Positions 14,225 through 24,102 of a DNA stretch of 31,547 nt are shown one piece after another (position 1 is the first letter of the stretch; each line of letters starts with the position of its first letter). The DNA comes from Lysobacter_C sp966210725 (GTDB lineage Bacteria; Pseudomonadota; Gammaproteobacteria; Xanthomonadales; Xanthomonadaceae): contig CBIHLN010000026.1 in NCBI GenBank assembly GCA_966210725.1, forward strand, positions 1 through 31,547. Direction: 5' to 3'. Under the pieces are notes generated by a model. The model saw only the letters and a program-made list of their open reading frames with translations, was not told where the DNA came from and searched no databases. Both the position numbers and the translations under genes were made by a program.

Positions 14225-15190
14225 TCAGGTCGCCGCGTTGCTCGCGCCTGCATTGCGTTCCGCGGCCGCGAGCCAGTCCTCGATCAGCCAGCGCGCGATC
14301 GAGATGGGTGAAGACAGCAACGGACCGTCATCGTCGACGCCCTGCTCGGCCTCGCGCGCGGCGGCGGCGCGGATCTGCCCGGCATCGAACCAGCGCGCAT
14401 CTTCCAGTTCCACGCCCACCTGCGGGTCCCCCGGCTCGGCCTCGGCCGCGAAGCCCAGCATCAACGCGCCCGGGAACGGCCAGGGCTGCGACGCAAGGTA
14501 GCGGCAGCGGCGGACGCGCAGGCCGGTTTCCTCCATCACCTCGCGCGCGACGGCCTGCTCCAGCGACTCACCGGGTTCGACGAACCCGGCGATCACCGAG
14601 TACCGGCGTGCGGGCCATGTCGACTGGCGTCCCAGCAGCAGGCGCGCACCGTCGCTGACGGCCACGATCACCGCCGGATCGGTGCGCGGGTAGTGGTCCA
14701 GCCCGCAGGACTGGCATTGTCCAAGCCAGCCGGCGCGTAGCATCGCGACCTGCCCGCCGCACGTGCCGCAGAACCGGTGGCGCTGGCGCCACGACTGCAG
14801 CGCGCGGGCCCCGGCGAACGCCGCTGCCTCCCGCGCGGGCCATGTCGCGGCCGCGGTACGCAGGTCCACGGAACGCGCGCCGGTCACGGCCGTGAGCGAA
14901 GCATCCAGTGCGAACCAGCCCCGTCCCCCCTCGTCCAGCCCGAGGAATGCCGCTGCGCCCACGCCACCCGGGCCCTCGCTGACCTGCGCGCCGCTCAAAG
15001 GCAACGGCTGGCCCTCGTCGTCGCACACGGCGCCGGTGTCGTCCAGGAGCAGCACGCGCGCGTCGTTCCAGAGCGCGGCCAGCGCATTGGAGTCGTCACG
15101 CAGGTGGTCGGCGCGGTCCAGGGCCGCGATGGGCGCGGCATCGGGGCCGCAGCCGGGAATGAAGGCGAAGGGCGCCCCGGTCGACGTCAC
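14225..15190 (-). CDS. nudC: NAD+ diphosphatase / RNA NAD-decapping hydrolase NudC
   Basis: Nudix hydrolase, 321 residues (E. coli NudC 257; the N-terminal domain here is longer). Domains: an N-terminal NudC-like domain; a four-cysteine zinc ribbon, FCGTCGGQ and CQSCGLDHYPR (about residues 141-170); and the Nudix domain with GFVEPGES and REVMEETGL (about 205-227). The NADH-pyrophosphatase marker SQPWPFP (about 238-244) is intact and separates it from other Nudix enzymes. It cleaves NAD(H) to NMN(H) and AMP and removes NAD caps from RNA 5' ends. The start is GTG at 15190, 10 nt after the erpA stop, indicating co-transcription with erpA. The variant GALM following the SQPWPFP motif differs from the common QSLM. 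Confidence 0.95.
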   Translation of the reverse strand: MTSTGAPFAFIPGCGPDAAPIAALDRADHLRDDSNALAALWNDARVLLLDDTGAVCDDEGQPLPLSGAQVSEGPGGVGAAAFLGLDEGGRGWFALDASLTAVTGARSVDLRTAAATWPAREAAAFAGARALQSWRQRHRFCGTCGGQVAMLRAGWLGQCQSCGLDHYPRTDPAVIVAVSDGARLLLGRQSTWPARRYSVIAGFVEPGESLEQAVAREVMEETGLRVRRCRYLASQPWPFPGALMLGFAAEAEPGDPQVGVELEDARWFDAGQIRAAAAREAEQGVDDDGPLLSSPISIARWLIEDWLAAAERNAGASNAAT

Positions 15191-15200
15191 GGGGCTGGCA

Positions 15201-15578
15201 TCACGCCGAGAACGAGGACCCGCAGCCGCAGGTGGTCTTGGCGTTGGGGTTGCGGATGACGAACTGCGCGCCGTGCAGGCTTTCGGTGTAATCCACCTCG
15301 GCCCCCATCAGGTACTGCAGGCTCAGCGGGTCGACCAGCAGCGTCACCCCATCGGTGCGCACCGCCAGGTCGTCCTCGGCCTGCGCTTCGTCGAACTCGA
15401 ACCCGTACTGGAAGCCCGAGCAGCCGCCGCCCTGGATATAGACCCGAAGCTTGAGCGCGTCGTTGCCCTCTTCCTGGATCAGCTGCCGGACCTTGGCCGC
15501 GGCCGCCCCGGTAAACACCAGCGGGGCGTCGATGGACTGGTAGTCCGGCGTCAGGGTGGGCAACGGCGTGGTTTCCAT
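15201..15578 (-). CDS. erpA: Iron-sulfur cluster insertion protein ErpA
   Basis: A-type carrier that passes [4Fe-4S] or [2Fe-2S] clusters to apoproteins, including isoprenoid-synthesis enzymes in other bacteria. With the ATG at 15578 it has 125 residues. The frame extends 13 codons further upstream, but METTPLPTL is the better start by family length. The three cluster ligands are present: C53 in GGGCSGFQY and C117/C119 in TTCGCGSSF. It is the first of the erpA-nudC pair and follows the second DUF6776 gene by 60 bp on the same strand, so it may be part of a longer transcript. The call is very secure. Confidence 0.97.
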   Translation of the reverse strand: METTPLPTLTPDYQSIDAPLVFTGAAAAKVRQLIQEEGNDALKLRVYIQGGGCSGFQYGFEFDEAQAEDDLAVRTDGVTLLVDPLSLQYLMGAEVDYTESLHGAQFVIRNPNAKTTCGCGSSFSA

Positions 15579-15638
15579 CCGCACAGGATGGGGGCCGGCG
15601 CCGGCCCGTTCAAGCATTGCGGCGATGCGCGAACCCGC

Positions 15639-16433
15639 TCAGCCCGCGCTGCCGCCGTTCTCGCGACCGCCCTCGGCGGTGGCCTGCGCCCAGGTGAACG
15701 ACTCCTCCACCGCCGCGCCCGACCGCGGGGTCAGCCGCACCGTCACCCGCACCGGGGTGAAGTCTTCCGGCAGGAACACATCGCCCTCGACCTGCTGGAA
15801 GTACTTGAACGAGTACTCCACGCCCGGCGCGTCGGCCTGCTGGCGCAGCGCGCCCCAATCCAGGGTCTGCAGGCGGCCGTTGCGCGTGCCCTCGATCGAG
15901 AGGGTGACCCGGCCGGCGCTGCTGCCGCCGCGGTTGAGGTTCTGCGTCAGGGTCGAGGCAAAGTGCCAGGCGGTGCCGCTCTGGGGCTGCATGCGGATGG
16001 CGTGGACCGTCAGGCCGCGCCGCTGTGCCGTAGCGCCGACGAGGCGCTCGTAGAACGCGACATCGGCGCGCAGCCCGGCGATCTCCTCGTCGCGCTCCGC
16101 CAGCGTGCCCTGCAGGTCACGGTTGGCGTCCCGGCTGATCTGGTCCGAGCGGCCGAGGGTGGCCACCTGCTGTTGCGCCTGCTCCAGCTGCTCGCGCAGC
16201 GATGTGCGTTCGCGCTCGCTGGCCGACAGCCGGGCACGCACGTCGCCCGGGCCGGGGACGAGAACGCGCCACGCGCCCCACAGGCCGAAGGCCAGGGCGG
16301 CGATGAACACGGCGATCATCACCTTCCGGCCGGTGCCGATCGCCGGAACGGCTGCGGCCTTGGGGGGGGCTGGAGGCGCGCGGCGCGCGCCCTCCGAAGG
16401 GTCGGTCTGGTCGGCCTGCGGCTGTTCAGTCAT
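15639..16433 (-). CDS. DUF6776 family coiled-coil membrane protein (paralogue B)
   Basis: 264 residues: a Pro/Ala-rich N-terminal tail (1-35), one membrane segment (about 38-57, VMIAVFIAALAFGLWGAW), a coiled coil (about 68-118, with the run RSDQISRDANRDLQGTLAER) and a C-terminal globular domain. The globular domain begins with FYERLVGAT and contains FKYFQQVEGDVFLPEDFTP. It is clearly a paralogue of the protein at 16942-17667: both share RSDQISR, LAERD, LRADV, FYERLVGAT and the YFQQ...LP.GFTP-type end. The two genes flank the bactofilin gene. An uninterrupted tract of eight Gs (plus strand 16362-16369) lies in its N-terminal coding part, a possible slippage site. The predicted topology is type II with a periplasmic C-terminus. 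Function unknown. Confidence 0.82.
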   Translation of the reverse strand: MTEQPQADQTDPSEGARRAPPAPPKAAAVPAIGTGRKVMIAVFIAALAFGLWGAWRVLVPGPGDVRARLSASERERTSLREQLEQAQQQVATLGRSDQISRDANRDLQGTLAERDEEIAGLRADVAFYERLVGATAQRRGLTVHAIRMQPQSGTAWHFASTLTQNLNRGGSSAGRVTLSIEGTRNGRLQTLDWGALRQQADAPGVEYSFKYFQQVEGDVFLPEDFTPVRVTVRLTPRSGAAVEESFTWAQATAEGGRENGGSAG

Positions 16434-16482
16434 CCAGCTGGTATAGGAGCGGGCGCCGCTGCCGTCAAGCCGATGGATGCGC

Positions 16483-16899
16483 TCAGGCCGCCTGGTGCAG
16501 CGCCTGCGGTTCAGCCCTGCTGCCGCCCGCGGCGTCGACCGTGTCGGCGTGGATCAGCCGGCCCGTCAGCACGGCGCCGGCCGACATTTCGACCACCTGG
16601 TAGTGCACGTTGCCGGTCACGCGCGCCTTCGGGGCCAGTTCGACACGTTCAGCCGCGTGCACGTCGCCATCCAGGCGCCCGTTGATGACCACCACGGGCG
16701 CGCGCACCTCGCCCTCGATGTGACCGCCCTCGGCCAGCGTCAAGCGCGCCTCGGCCCCGTCGTCGGCGATCAGGCGTCCGATGACGCGGCCCTCGATGTA
16801 GAGGCCACCGCGGAAATGCAGATCCCCCTGGAAGACCGTCTGCTTTCCGATGAGGGTGTCGACGTTGAGGTCGTCGGGAAGTGCCTTGTTCTTGAACAT
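16483..16899 (-). CDS. Bactofilin (polymer-forming cytoskeletal protein)
   Basis: 138-residue protein made mostly of the DUF583 right-handed beta-helix, with short polar ends. Repeating hydrophobic-Gly turns are visible: GDLHFRGGLYIEGRVIGRL, GGHIEGEVRAPVVVINGRLD, VTGNVHYQVVEMSAGAVLTG. The N-terminal element (MFKNKALPDDLNVDTLIGKQ) fits the membrane-binding tail of bactofilins. Bactofilins polymerise without nucleotide and act as scaffolds for local cell-wall synthesis, stalks or curvature. A good AAGGA ribosome-binding site precedes the ATG. It lies between two DUF6776 coiled-coil membrane proteins, 42 bp after one and 49 bp before the other, which suggests that these are its membrane partners (inference). 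Confidence 0.92.
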   Translation of the reverse strand: MFKNKALPDDLNVDTLIGKQTVFQGDLHFRGGLYIEGRVIGRLIADDGAEARLTLAEGGHIEGEVRAPVVVINGRLDGDVHAAERVELAPKARVTGNVHYQVVEMSAGAVLTGRLIHADTVDAAGGSRAEPQALHQAA

Positions 16900-16941
16900 G
16901 CCGTGTCCTTCGATGTCGTTGGGGGGGTGGCGCGCGGCGGC

Positions 16942-17667
16942 CTAGCCGGCCGCGCCCCAGGGCAGCGTCTGCTCCAGTGCGGTGCCGTCGCCACGCAGCG
17001 AGACGCGCACGCGCTGCGGGGTGAAGCCCGCGGGCAGCATCACGCTGCCGCGCAGTTGCTGGAAATAGCGGAACGAATAGCCCTGCGCGGGGGCGGCGTC
17101 GGCCTGGTGCAGGCGGTCCCAGTTGACCCGGGCCAACTGGCTGCCCTGCACGCCCTCCACGGCGAACTTCAACTCGCCGAGGCTGACCGCGTTGCGGTCG
17201 CGCGTTTGCGTCAGCACGATGCGGTAGCGCCAGCTGCCACCCGGCTCGCGCGAGAACTGTGCCGAATGGACTGCCAGCCCCTTGCGCGGCGTGGTGGCGC
17301 CGACGAGGCGTTCGTAGAAGTCGACGTCCGCACGCAAGGCGGCGATCTGGTCGTCGCGTTCGGCCAGCGCGCCCTGCATTTCCTGGTTGGCCACGCGGCT
17401 GATCTGGTCGGAGCGTTCCAGCACCGCCTCGCGCTGGCGCAGGTGCCGGTTCTCCTCGCGGAGCTGGCGGATGTCGCCCGCCGTGCCGTCCAGGGCGGCC
17501 GCCACGTACGGCAGGTTCGGCGCCGCCAGGTGCACGGTGCCACCGAAGGCCACGCCCAGCGACGCCAGCCACACCAGCCCCAGCGCCCAGCGGCGGGGGC
17601 GTGAAGGTGCGTGCTGCTCGGGCACGATGACAAAGCGCCGCGGCGGCGCGTTGGTCGGTTTGCTCAT
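16942..17667 (-). CDS. DUF6776 family coiled-coil membrane protein (paralogue A)
   Basis: 241 residues: a short basic N-terminus (PRRFVIVPEQ), one membrane segment (about 27-50, WALGLVWLASLGVAFGG), a coiled coil (about 63-115, LREENRHLRQREAVLERSDQ) and a C-terminal domain beginning FYERLVGATTPRKGLAVHS. It shares the whole layout and many motifs with the protein at 15639-16433, so the pair probably arose by tandem duplication around the bactofilin gene. It is first in the minus-strand run that continues through bactofilin, DUF6776 B and erpA. A TAGACT box 53-58 nt upstream is its candidate -10. The predicted C-terminal domain faces the periplasm. No biochemical role is known to me. Confidence 0.82.
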   Translation of the reverse strand: MSKPTNAPPRRFVIVPEQHAPSRPRRWALGLVWLASLGVAFGGTVHLAAPNLPYVAAALDGTAGDIRQLREENRHLRQREAVLERSDQISRVANQEMQGALAERDDQIAALRADVDFYERLVGATTPRKGLAVHSAQFSREPGGSWRYRIVLTQTRDRNAVSLGELKFAVEGVQGSQLARVNWDRLHQADAAPAQGYSFRYFQQLRGSVMLPAGFTPQRVRVSLRGDGTALEQTLPWGAAG

Positions 17668-17704
17668 ATCGTTGCTGCCAGCCCGTACCGGCGCAGGCTC
17701 CCCA

Positions 17705-17725
17705 TATACTCCCGGCTGGAGTCTA
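17705..17725. promoter_or_regulatory. Divergent -10 candidates between DUF6776 A and DUF4126
   Basis: In the 71-bp divergent gap, TATACT (17705-17710, plus strand) lies 28 nt before the DUF4126 start, and TAGACT (17725-17720, minus strand) lies 53 nt before the DUF6776 A start. The two candidate promoters face each other and overlap, so their transcription may interfere. No -35 hexamers could be assigned with confidence. Confidence 0.35.
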
Positions 17726-17738
17726 GCGGGATGTCGCC

Positions 17739-18323
17739 ATGTCAGATGCGCACCTGTTCGCAGTTGGCGTCGTGCTGGCCTGGCTGGCCGGCATCCGCGT
17801 GTACCTGACGGTGTTCGGTGTCGGTCTGGCCGGCGCGCTGGGCTGGCTGGACCTGCCGCCGGCCCTGCAGGCTGCGCAATCGTGGTGGGTGATCGGCCTC
17901 ACCGGCGTGCTCGCGGCAGTCGAGTTCTTCGCCGACAAGATCCCCGGCGTGGATTCGGGATGGGACCTGATGCACACGCTGCTGCGGGTGCCCGCCGGGG
18001 CCTTCCTGGCCGCCGCGACGCTCTCGCCGGACGGCGAACTCGGTGCCGGCATGCTGGCGACCGGCGCGGGCGCCGCGCTGGCCAGCCACGTGCTCAAGGC
18101 CGGCAGCCGGGCGCTGGTCAATACCTCTCCGGAGCCGGTCAGCAACGTCGCGGCTTCGGCCGCCGAGGACGTCGCGGTGGTGGGCGCCCTGGCCCTGGCC
18201 TTCAGCTACCCGTGGCTGGCACTGGGGCTGGCCATGCTGACCAGTGCGCTGATCGCCGTGCTGGTGTGGTGGGTGTGGCGCACGCTCTCACGCCTGCGCC
18301 GCAGGGCCGTGGGCCCCGGATAG
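17739..18323 (+). CDS. DUF4126 family membrane protein
   Basis: 194-residue integral membrane protein with about five hydrophobic segments (about residues 4-36, 46-66, 85-100, 104-122 and 142-183). Conserved DUF4126 elements are GIRVYLTVFGVGLAG near the N-terminus, EFFADKIPGVDSGWDLMHT (about 64-82) and NTSPEPVSNVAASAAED (about 128-144). Nothing in the sequence shows a reaction or substrate. It is read divergently from the DUF6776-bactofilin run and converges on bacterioferritin, 30 bp from its stop. Family assignment good, function unknown. Confidence 0.85.
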   Translation: MSDAHLFAVGVVLAWLAGIRVYLTVFGVGLAGALGWLDLPPALQAAQSWWVIGLTGVLAAVEFFADKIPGVDSGWDLMHTLLRVPAGAFLAAATLSPDGELGAGMLATGAGAALASHVLKAGSRALVNTSPEPVSNVAASAAEDVAVVGALALAFSYPWLALGLAMLTSALIAVLVWWVWRTLSRLRRRAVGPG

Positions 18324-18353
18324 GCGCGGCCGAAACCACGCCTGCGGGTCGGG

Positions 18354-18824
18354 TCAGCCTTCGATCTGCTGGGCGAGGTAATTCTGCTCGCCGATGCGCT
18401 CGATCAGCGCCAGCTGCGTCTCGATCCAGTCGATGTGCTCTTCCTCGGACTCGAGGATGTCGGCGAACAGTTTGCGGCTGACGTAGTCGTTGACGCTTTC
18501 GCAATGCTTGATCGCATCGCGCAGCAGCGGGAGCGCGTCCAGCTCCAGCGCCAGGTCGGCGTTGAGCACTTCGCGCGGATTCTCGCCGATGCGCAGCTTG
18601 CCCAGCGCCTGGAAGTTCGGAAGGCCGTCGAGGAACAGGATGCGCTCGGACAGCTTGTCCGCGTGCTTCATTTCGTCGATCGACTCTTCGTACTCGTGGT
18701 CGGCCAGTTCCTTCAAGCCCCAGTTCTTCAGCATCTTGGCGTGCAGGAAGTACTGGTTGATCGCGGTCAGCTCGTTGTAGAGCGCTTTGTTGAGGAACTC
18801 GATGACCTTGGCGTCGCCTTTCAT
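18354..18824 (-). CDS. bfr: Bacterioferritin
   Basis: Haem-containing iron-storage protein that forms a 24-subunit shell. It has 156 residues with the ATG at 18824 (MKGDAKVIEFLNK), preceded by a good GGAGCAG ribosome-binding site; the longer open frame upstream lacks family similarity. All ferroxidase-centre ligands are present at their E. coli positions (E18, E51, H54, E94, E127, H130), as is the haem ligand M52. It is therefore predicted to be both haem-binding and catalytically active. bfd lies 137 bp upstream on the same strand. No Fur-type site was found directly before bfr, so it may be co-transcribed with bfd or regulated separately. Confidence 0.97.
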   Translation of the reverse strand: MKGDAKVIEFLNKALYNELTAINQYFLHAKMLKNWGLKELADHEYEESIDEMKHADKLSERILFLDGLPNFQALGKLRIGENPREVLNADLALELDALPLLRDAIKHCESVNDYVSRKLFADILESEEEHIDWIETQLALIERIGEQNYLAQQIEG

Positions 18825-18961
18825 GGCCTGCTCCGGATTAGGGAATGGCGGCGATGCTACCGGCTTGCCGCACACGGTGACGGAACGCGAATCGTGTGCG
18901 ACCGCGGACGCGAATCAGTGGCGAATGACTCGAAGCGGCCCGCACCCAGGCGGGCGGCCGC

Positions 18962-19165
18962 TCAGGCGGCGTGCTGAAGCAGCGGCAGCGGAATCTCGCG
19001 GGCCGCCCGGGCCTGGTCCAGCAGCGAGGCGGCCATGTCCAGGCAACTGCCGCAATTGGCGCCGGCACCGGTGCGCATCGTCAGCTCGGGCACGCTCCGG
19101 CAGCCGGCTTCGGCGGCCTGGAGGATGTCGCGCTCGGTTACCCCGTTGCAGATGCAGACGTACAT
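18962..19165 (-). CDS. bfd: Bacterioferritin-associated ferredoxin
   Basis: 67-residue [2Fe-2S] ferredoxin that binds bacterioferritin and passes electrons to its haem so that stored iron is reduced and released. The ATG at 19165 gives MYVCICNGVTERDI. The cluster ligands C4, C6, C38 and C41 match E. coli Bfd exactly (CxC and NCGSC). The frame upstream of this ATG is open but has no family resemblance and would run into the promoter. A near-consensus Fur site overlaps its promoter, so it should be switched on in iron starvation, when iron must be withdrawn from the store. bfr follows downstream. Confidence 0.96.
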   Translation of the reverse strand: MYVCICNGVTERDILQAAEAGCRSVPELTMRTGAGANCGSCLDMAASLLDQARAAREIPLPLLQHAA

Positions 19166-19208
19166 GCGGAAGACCCGTCGAACTGGCAGCCGGCCTGGCT
19201 GCCCCGAT

Positions 19209-19237
19209 ATTCCACATGGAATGAGAATGATTGTCAA
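19209..19237 (-). promoter_or_regulatory. bfd promoter with Fur box
   Basis: On the minus strand a perfect TTGACA (19237-19232) is followed by a 17-nt spacer and TGGAAT (19214-19209, four of six), giving a good sigma-70 promoter 44 nt upstream of the bfd ATG. On the plus strand the spacer and -35 read TGAGAATGATTGTCA (19222-19236), which differs from the 7-1-7 Fur consensus TGATAATNATTATCA at only two of the fourteen fixed positions. Fur-Fe(II) bound here would cover the -35 and spacer and repress bfd when iron is plentiful. Confidence 0.8.
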
Positions 19238-19274
19238 TTAACAGGGTCCGAGCGGCCCGGGCAGCCCGTGGCCT

Positions 19275-19877
19275 TCAGTCGGCAGCCCGGCTACCCGACG
19301 CCGGCGAACGCACCGCGTCGCGCGTCGCGGGACGGGGCCGGCTCCACCCGGACGCCCCCGAGCGCGCCTCGGGCGCGGGCTGGGGCACCGCCTGCAGGCC
19401 CGCCACCTGCCGCGCGGCCGGTGCGAGGTGCCGCAGGGCGCGGGCATACACCCCGCGTTTGAACACCACCACGTGCTCGACCGGGTACCAGAAGTCGACC
19501 CAGCGCCAATGGTCGAATTCCGGCTTCTCGGTGAGGTCCAGCCTGAGATCCGACTCCTGCCCGGTCAGCCGCAGCAGGAACCACACCTGCTTCTGGCCGA
19601 TGCAGACCAGGCGGTCGTTGCGGCGGATCGCGCGCTGCGGCAGGCGGTAGCGCAGCCAGCCCGGCGTGGTGCCCAGCACCTCGACGTGATGCGGGAGCAG
19701 GCCGGTCTCTTCGCGGAGCTCGCGGTACATGGCCTCCACCGGCGTCTCGTCGGTGTTCATCCCGCCCTGCGGGAACTGCCATCCGTCGCGGTGCACCCGG
19801 CGCGCCCAGAACAGGCGTCCGTCAGGGTGCATCAGCACGATGCCGACATTGGGCCGGTAACCGTCCGGATCGATCAC
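19275..19877 (-). CDS. rppH: RNA pyrophosphohydrolase
   Basis: Nudix enzyme that converts 5'-triphosphate mRNA ends to monophosphate and so triggers RNase E decay. It has 200 residues (E. coli 176). The core matches RppH closely: GYRPNVGIVL at the start, the WQFPQGGMNTDETP run and RELREETGL (Nudix box, about residues 38-60), and a C-terminal DFWYPVEHVVVFKRGVY (about 128-144). The start is GTG at 19877, fixed by an AGGAG ribosome-binding site 8 nt upstream (plus strand 19886-19890). The last 40 or so residues are a Pro/Ala/Arg/Ser-rich tail without fold signals. It precedes bfd on the same strand, but bfd has its own promoter. Confidence 0.95.
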   Translation of the reverse strand: MIDPDGYRPNVGIVLMHPDGRLFWARRVHRDGWQFPQGGMNTDETPVEAMYRELREETGLLPHHVEVLGTTPGWLRYRLPQRAIRRNDRLVCIGQKQVWFLLRLTGQESDLRLDLTEKPEFDHWRWVDFWYPVEHVVVFKRGVYARALRHLAPAARQVAGLQAVPQPAPEARSGASGWSRPRPATRDAVRSPASGSRAAD

Positions 19878-19971
19878 GATGCGGACTCCTGAATCATTTG
19901 ACTTGCGTCACTGGGCCTGACTCTGCCACGCGCCGCGCGACCCGACAACTCGACACGTCACCATCGCCGCC

Positions 19972-20003
19972 CCAAAACGAAAAACCCCGCCGGTGGCGGG
20001 GTT
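19972..20003 (-). terminator. Rho-independent terminator of tRNA-Met
   Basis: Read on the minus strand, CCCCGCC-ACC-GGCGGGG forms a 7-bp GC stem with a 3-nt loop (20001-19985), followed directly by TTTTTCGTTTT. It starts about 20 nt after the tRNA 3' end, as expected for a monocistronic tRNA unit, and would also separate it from rppH. Confidence 0.85.
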
Positions 20004-20020
20004 GTCCTGGTCCTGCGCGG

Positions 20021-20097
20021 TGGTGGCTATGGGTGGACTCGAACCACCGACCCCAGCATTATGAGTGCTGTGCTCTAACCGGCTGAGCTACATAGCC
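20021..20097 (-). tRNA. Elongator tRNA-Met (anticodon CAU)
   Basis: 77 nt on the minus strand, including an encoded CCA end. The acceptor stem GGCTATG pairs with CATAGCC. The D arm contains AGCTCAGCCGGTTAGAGC, the anticodon loop is CTCATAA with a CAT anticodon, and the T arm is GGTTCGAGTCC. The match to elongator tRNA-Met is strong (GGCTA-GTAGCTCAG start, CTCATAAT, GGGGTC variable region). The initiator tRNA, with its mismatched first pair, is excluded because the first pair here is G-C. A lysidine-type tRNA-Ile(CAU) is possible in principle but less similar. It has its own promoter and terminator. Confidence 0.93.
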
Positions 20098-20112
20098 GCG
20101 CGGGAACCGCGA

Positions 20113-20141
20113 ATTGTTCCGGTTCGACGCTTCGCTGTCAA
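20113..20141 (-). promoter_or_regulatory. tRNA-Met promoter
   Basis: Minus-strand TTGACA (20141-20136, perfect -35), a 17-nt spacer and AACAAT (20118-20113, four of six for -10), 15 nt before the tRNA 5' end. The segment between the -10 and the tRNA is GC-rich (CGCGGTTCCCGCG), like the discriminators of stringently controlled stable-RNA promoters. Confidence 0.75.
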
Positions 20142-20189
20142 CGCCTCGTTTGCCGTTTCACCGGCCGCGGCCGGACCCGGCGGAACCCT

Positions 20190-21371
20190 TCAGGCGGGCA
20201 GCACCCGCACCTGCCCTTCCATCAGCACCCGCGCGCTGCGGCTCATTACCGCCCGGGTGACCTGCCACTGGCCGTCGACCTGCCGCGCCTCGGCACCCAC
20301 CCGCAGCGTGCCCGAGGGGTGGCCAAAGCGGACCGCACCCGCTTCCCGTCCCTTTGAGGCGCGTTGTACCACCGTGCCGGGTACGGCGGCAGCCGTGGCG
20401 ATGGCAACCGCGCACGTGCCCATCATCGCGTGGTGCAGCTTGCCCATCGACAGCGCACGCACCAGCAGGTCGACGTCGTCGGCGCGCACCGGCTTGCCGC
20501 TGGAGGCGGTGTAGTCCTTGGGCGGTGCCACGAATGCGACCTTCGGCGTGTGCTGGCGCGACGCCGCGCCGGCGATGTCGTCGATCAGCCCCATGCGCAC
20601 CGCGGCGTGCGCGCGGATGGATTCGAACATCGCCAGCTTCGCCGGATCGCCGTTGATCGTCCCCTGGAGTTCGGTGCCGTCCAGGCCGAGCGCCGCGGCA
20701 TCCACGAACACCGTCGGGATGCCGGCGTTGATCATCGTCACCTGCAGCGCGCCGACGCCGGGCACCTCCAGGGTGTCTTCCACGTGGCCGGTGGGGAACA
20801 TCGCCCCGCCGCCGTCGCCCTCGTCGGCCGGGTCGAGGAATTCCAGCTGGATTTCGGCCGCCGGGAAGGTCACGCCATCGAGTTCGAAGTCGCCGGTCTC
20901 CTGCACCTGCCCACCGGTCACCGGCACGTGCGCGACGATGGTCTTGCCGATGTTGGCCTGCCAGATGCGCACCGTGCACATCCCGTCCCGCGGCACGCGC
21001 GCCGGGTCGATGAGGCCGTTGGCGATCGCGAAGGGGCCGACCGCCGAGGACAGGTTGCCGCAGTTGCCCGACCAGTCGACGAACGCGGTGTCGATGGCGA
21101 CCTGGCCGTAGAGGTAGTCGACATCGTGTTCCGGCACGGTCGACCTGGAAATGATCACGCACTTGCTGGTGCTGGACGTCGCCCCGCCCATGCCGTCGGT
21201 GTGCTTGCCATACGGGTCGGGCGAGCCGATCACGCGCATCAGCAGCGCGTCGCGCGCCGGGCCGGGCACCTGCGCATCGGTGGGCAGGTCGTCCAGCCGG
21301 AAGAACACGCCCTTGCTGGTGCCGCCGCGCATGTAGGTGGCGGGGATGCGGAGCTGCGGCGCGCAGGCCAT
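20190..21371 (-). CDS. prpF: 2-methylaconitate cis-trans isomerase PrpF
   Basis: Acts with AcnD in the methylcitrate cycle of propionate breakdown. AcnD makes trans-2-methylaconitate, and PrpF isomerises it to the cis form used by the hydratase. It has 393 residues of the two-domain diaminopimelate-epimerase fold. Family marks are the RGGTSKGVFF start (15-24), GSPDPYGKHTDGMGG (49-63), the lysine of STSKCVI (K70) and the cysteine of SGNCGN (C104), the equivalents of the Lys/Cys pair discussed for Shewanella PrpF. MMGTCAVA and the end FGHPSG are also conserved. The ATG begins one base after the acnD stop, so translation is probably coupled. tRNA-Met lies downstream. Confidence 0.96.
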   Translation of the reverse strand: MACAPQLRIPATYMRGGTSKGVFFRLDDLPTDAQVPGPARDALLMRVIGSPDPYGKHTDGMGGATSSTSKCVIISRSTVPEHDVDYLYGQVAIDTAFVDWSGNCGNLSSAVGPFAIANGLIDPARVPRDGMCTVRIWQANIGKTIVAHVPVTGGQVQETGDFELDGVTFPAAEIQLEFLDPADEGDGGGAMFPTGHVEDTLEVPGVGALQVTMINAGIPTVFVDAAALGLDGTELQGTINGDPAKLAMFESIRAHAAVRMGLIDDIAGAASRQHTPKVAFVAPPKDYTASSGKPVRADDVDLLVRALSMGKLHHAMMGTCAVAIATAAAVPGTVVQRASKGREAGAVRFGHPSGTLRVGAEARQVDGQWQVTRAVMSRSARVLMEGQVRVLPA

Positions 21372-21372
21372 G

Positions 21373-23985
<2,613 letters not shown>

Positions 23986-24102
23986 GGCGGGCTCGGGGCT
24001 GGCTCGAAAGGCACTGCGAGGCAGCAAGGCCGATGGGTCGGCCGCGCCGCAGTGCGGGAGTGACGCCGGGCGGCATCGAATGCGCGCGACGGGAAGCCCC
24101 CG

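Noticed and set aside
15579..15617. 13-codon upstream extension of erpA
   Set aside because: METTPLPTL gives the normal ErpA length; the extra residues have no family counterpart.
20021..20097. tRNA-Ile with a lysidine-modified CAU anticodon
   Set aside because: The acceptor and anticodon stems match elongator tRNA-Met much better than the ileX type; it remains only a remote alternative.
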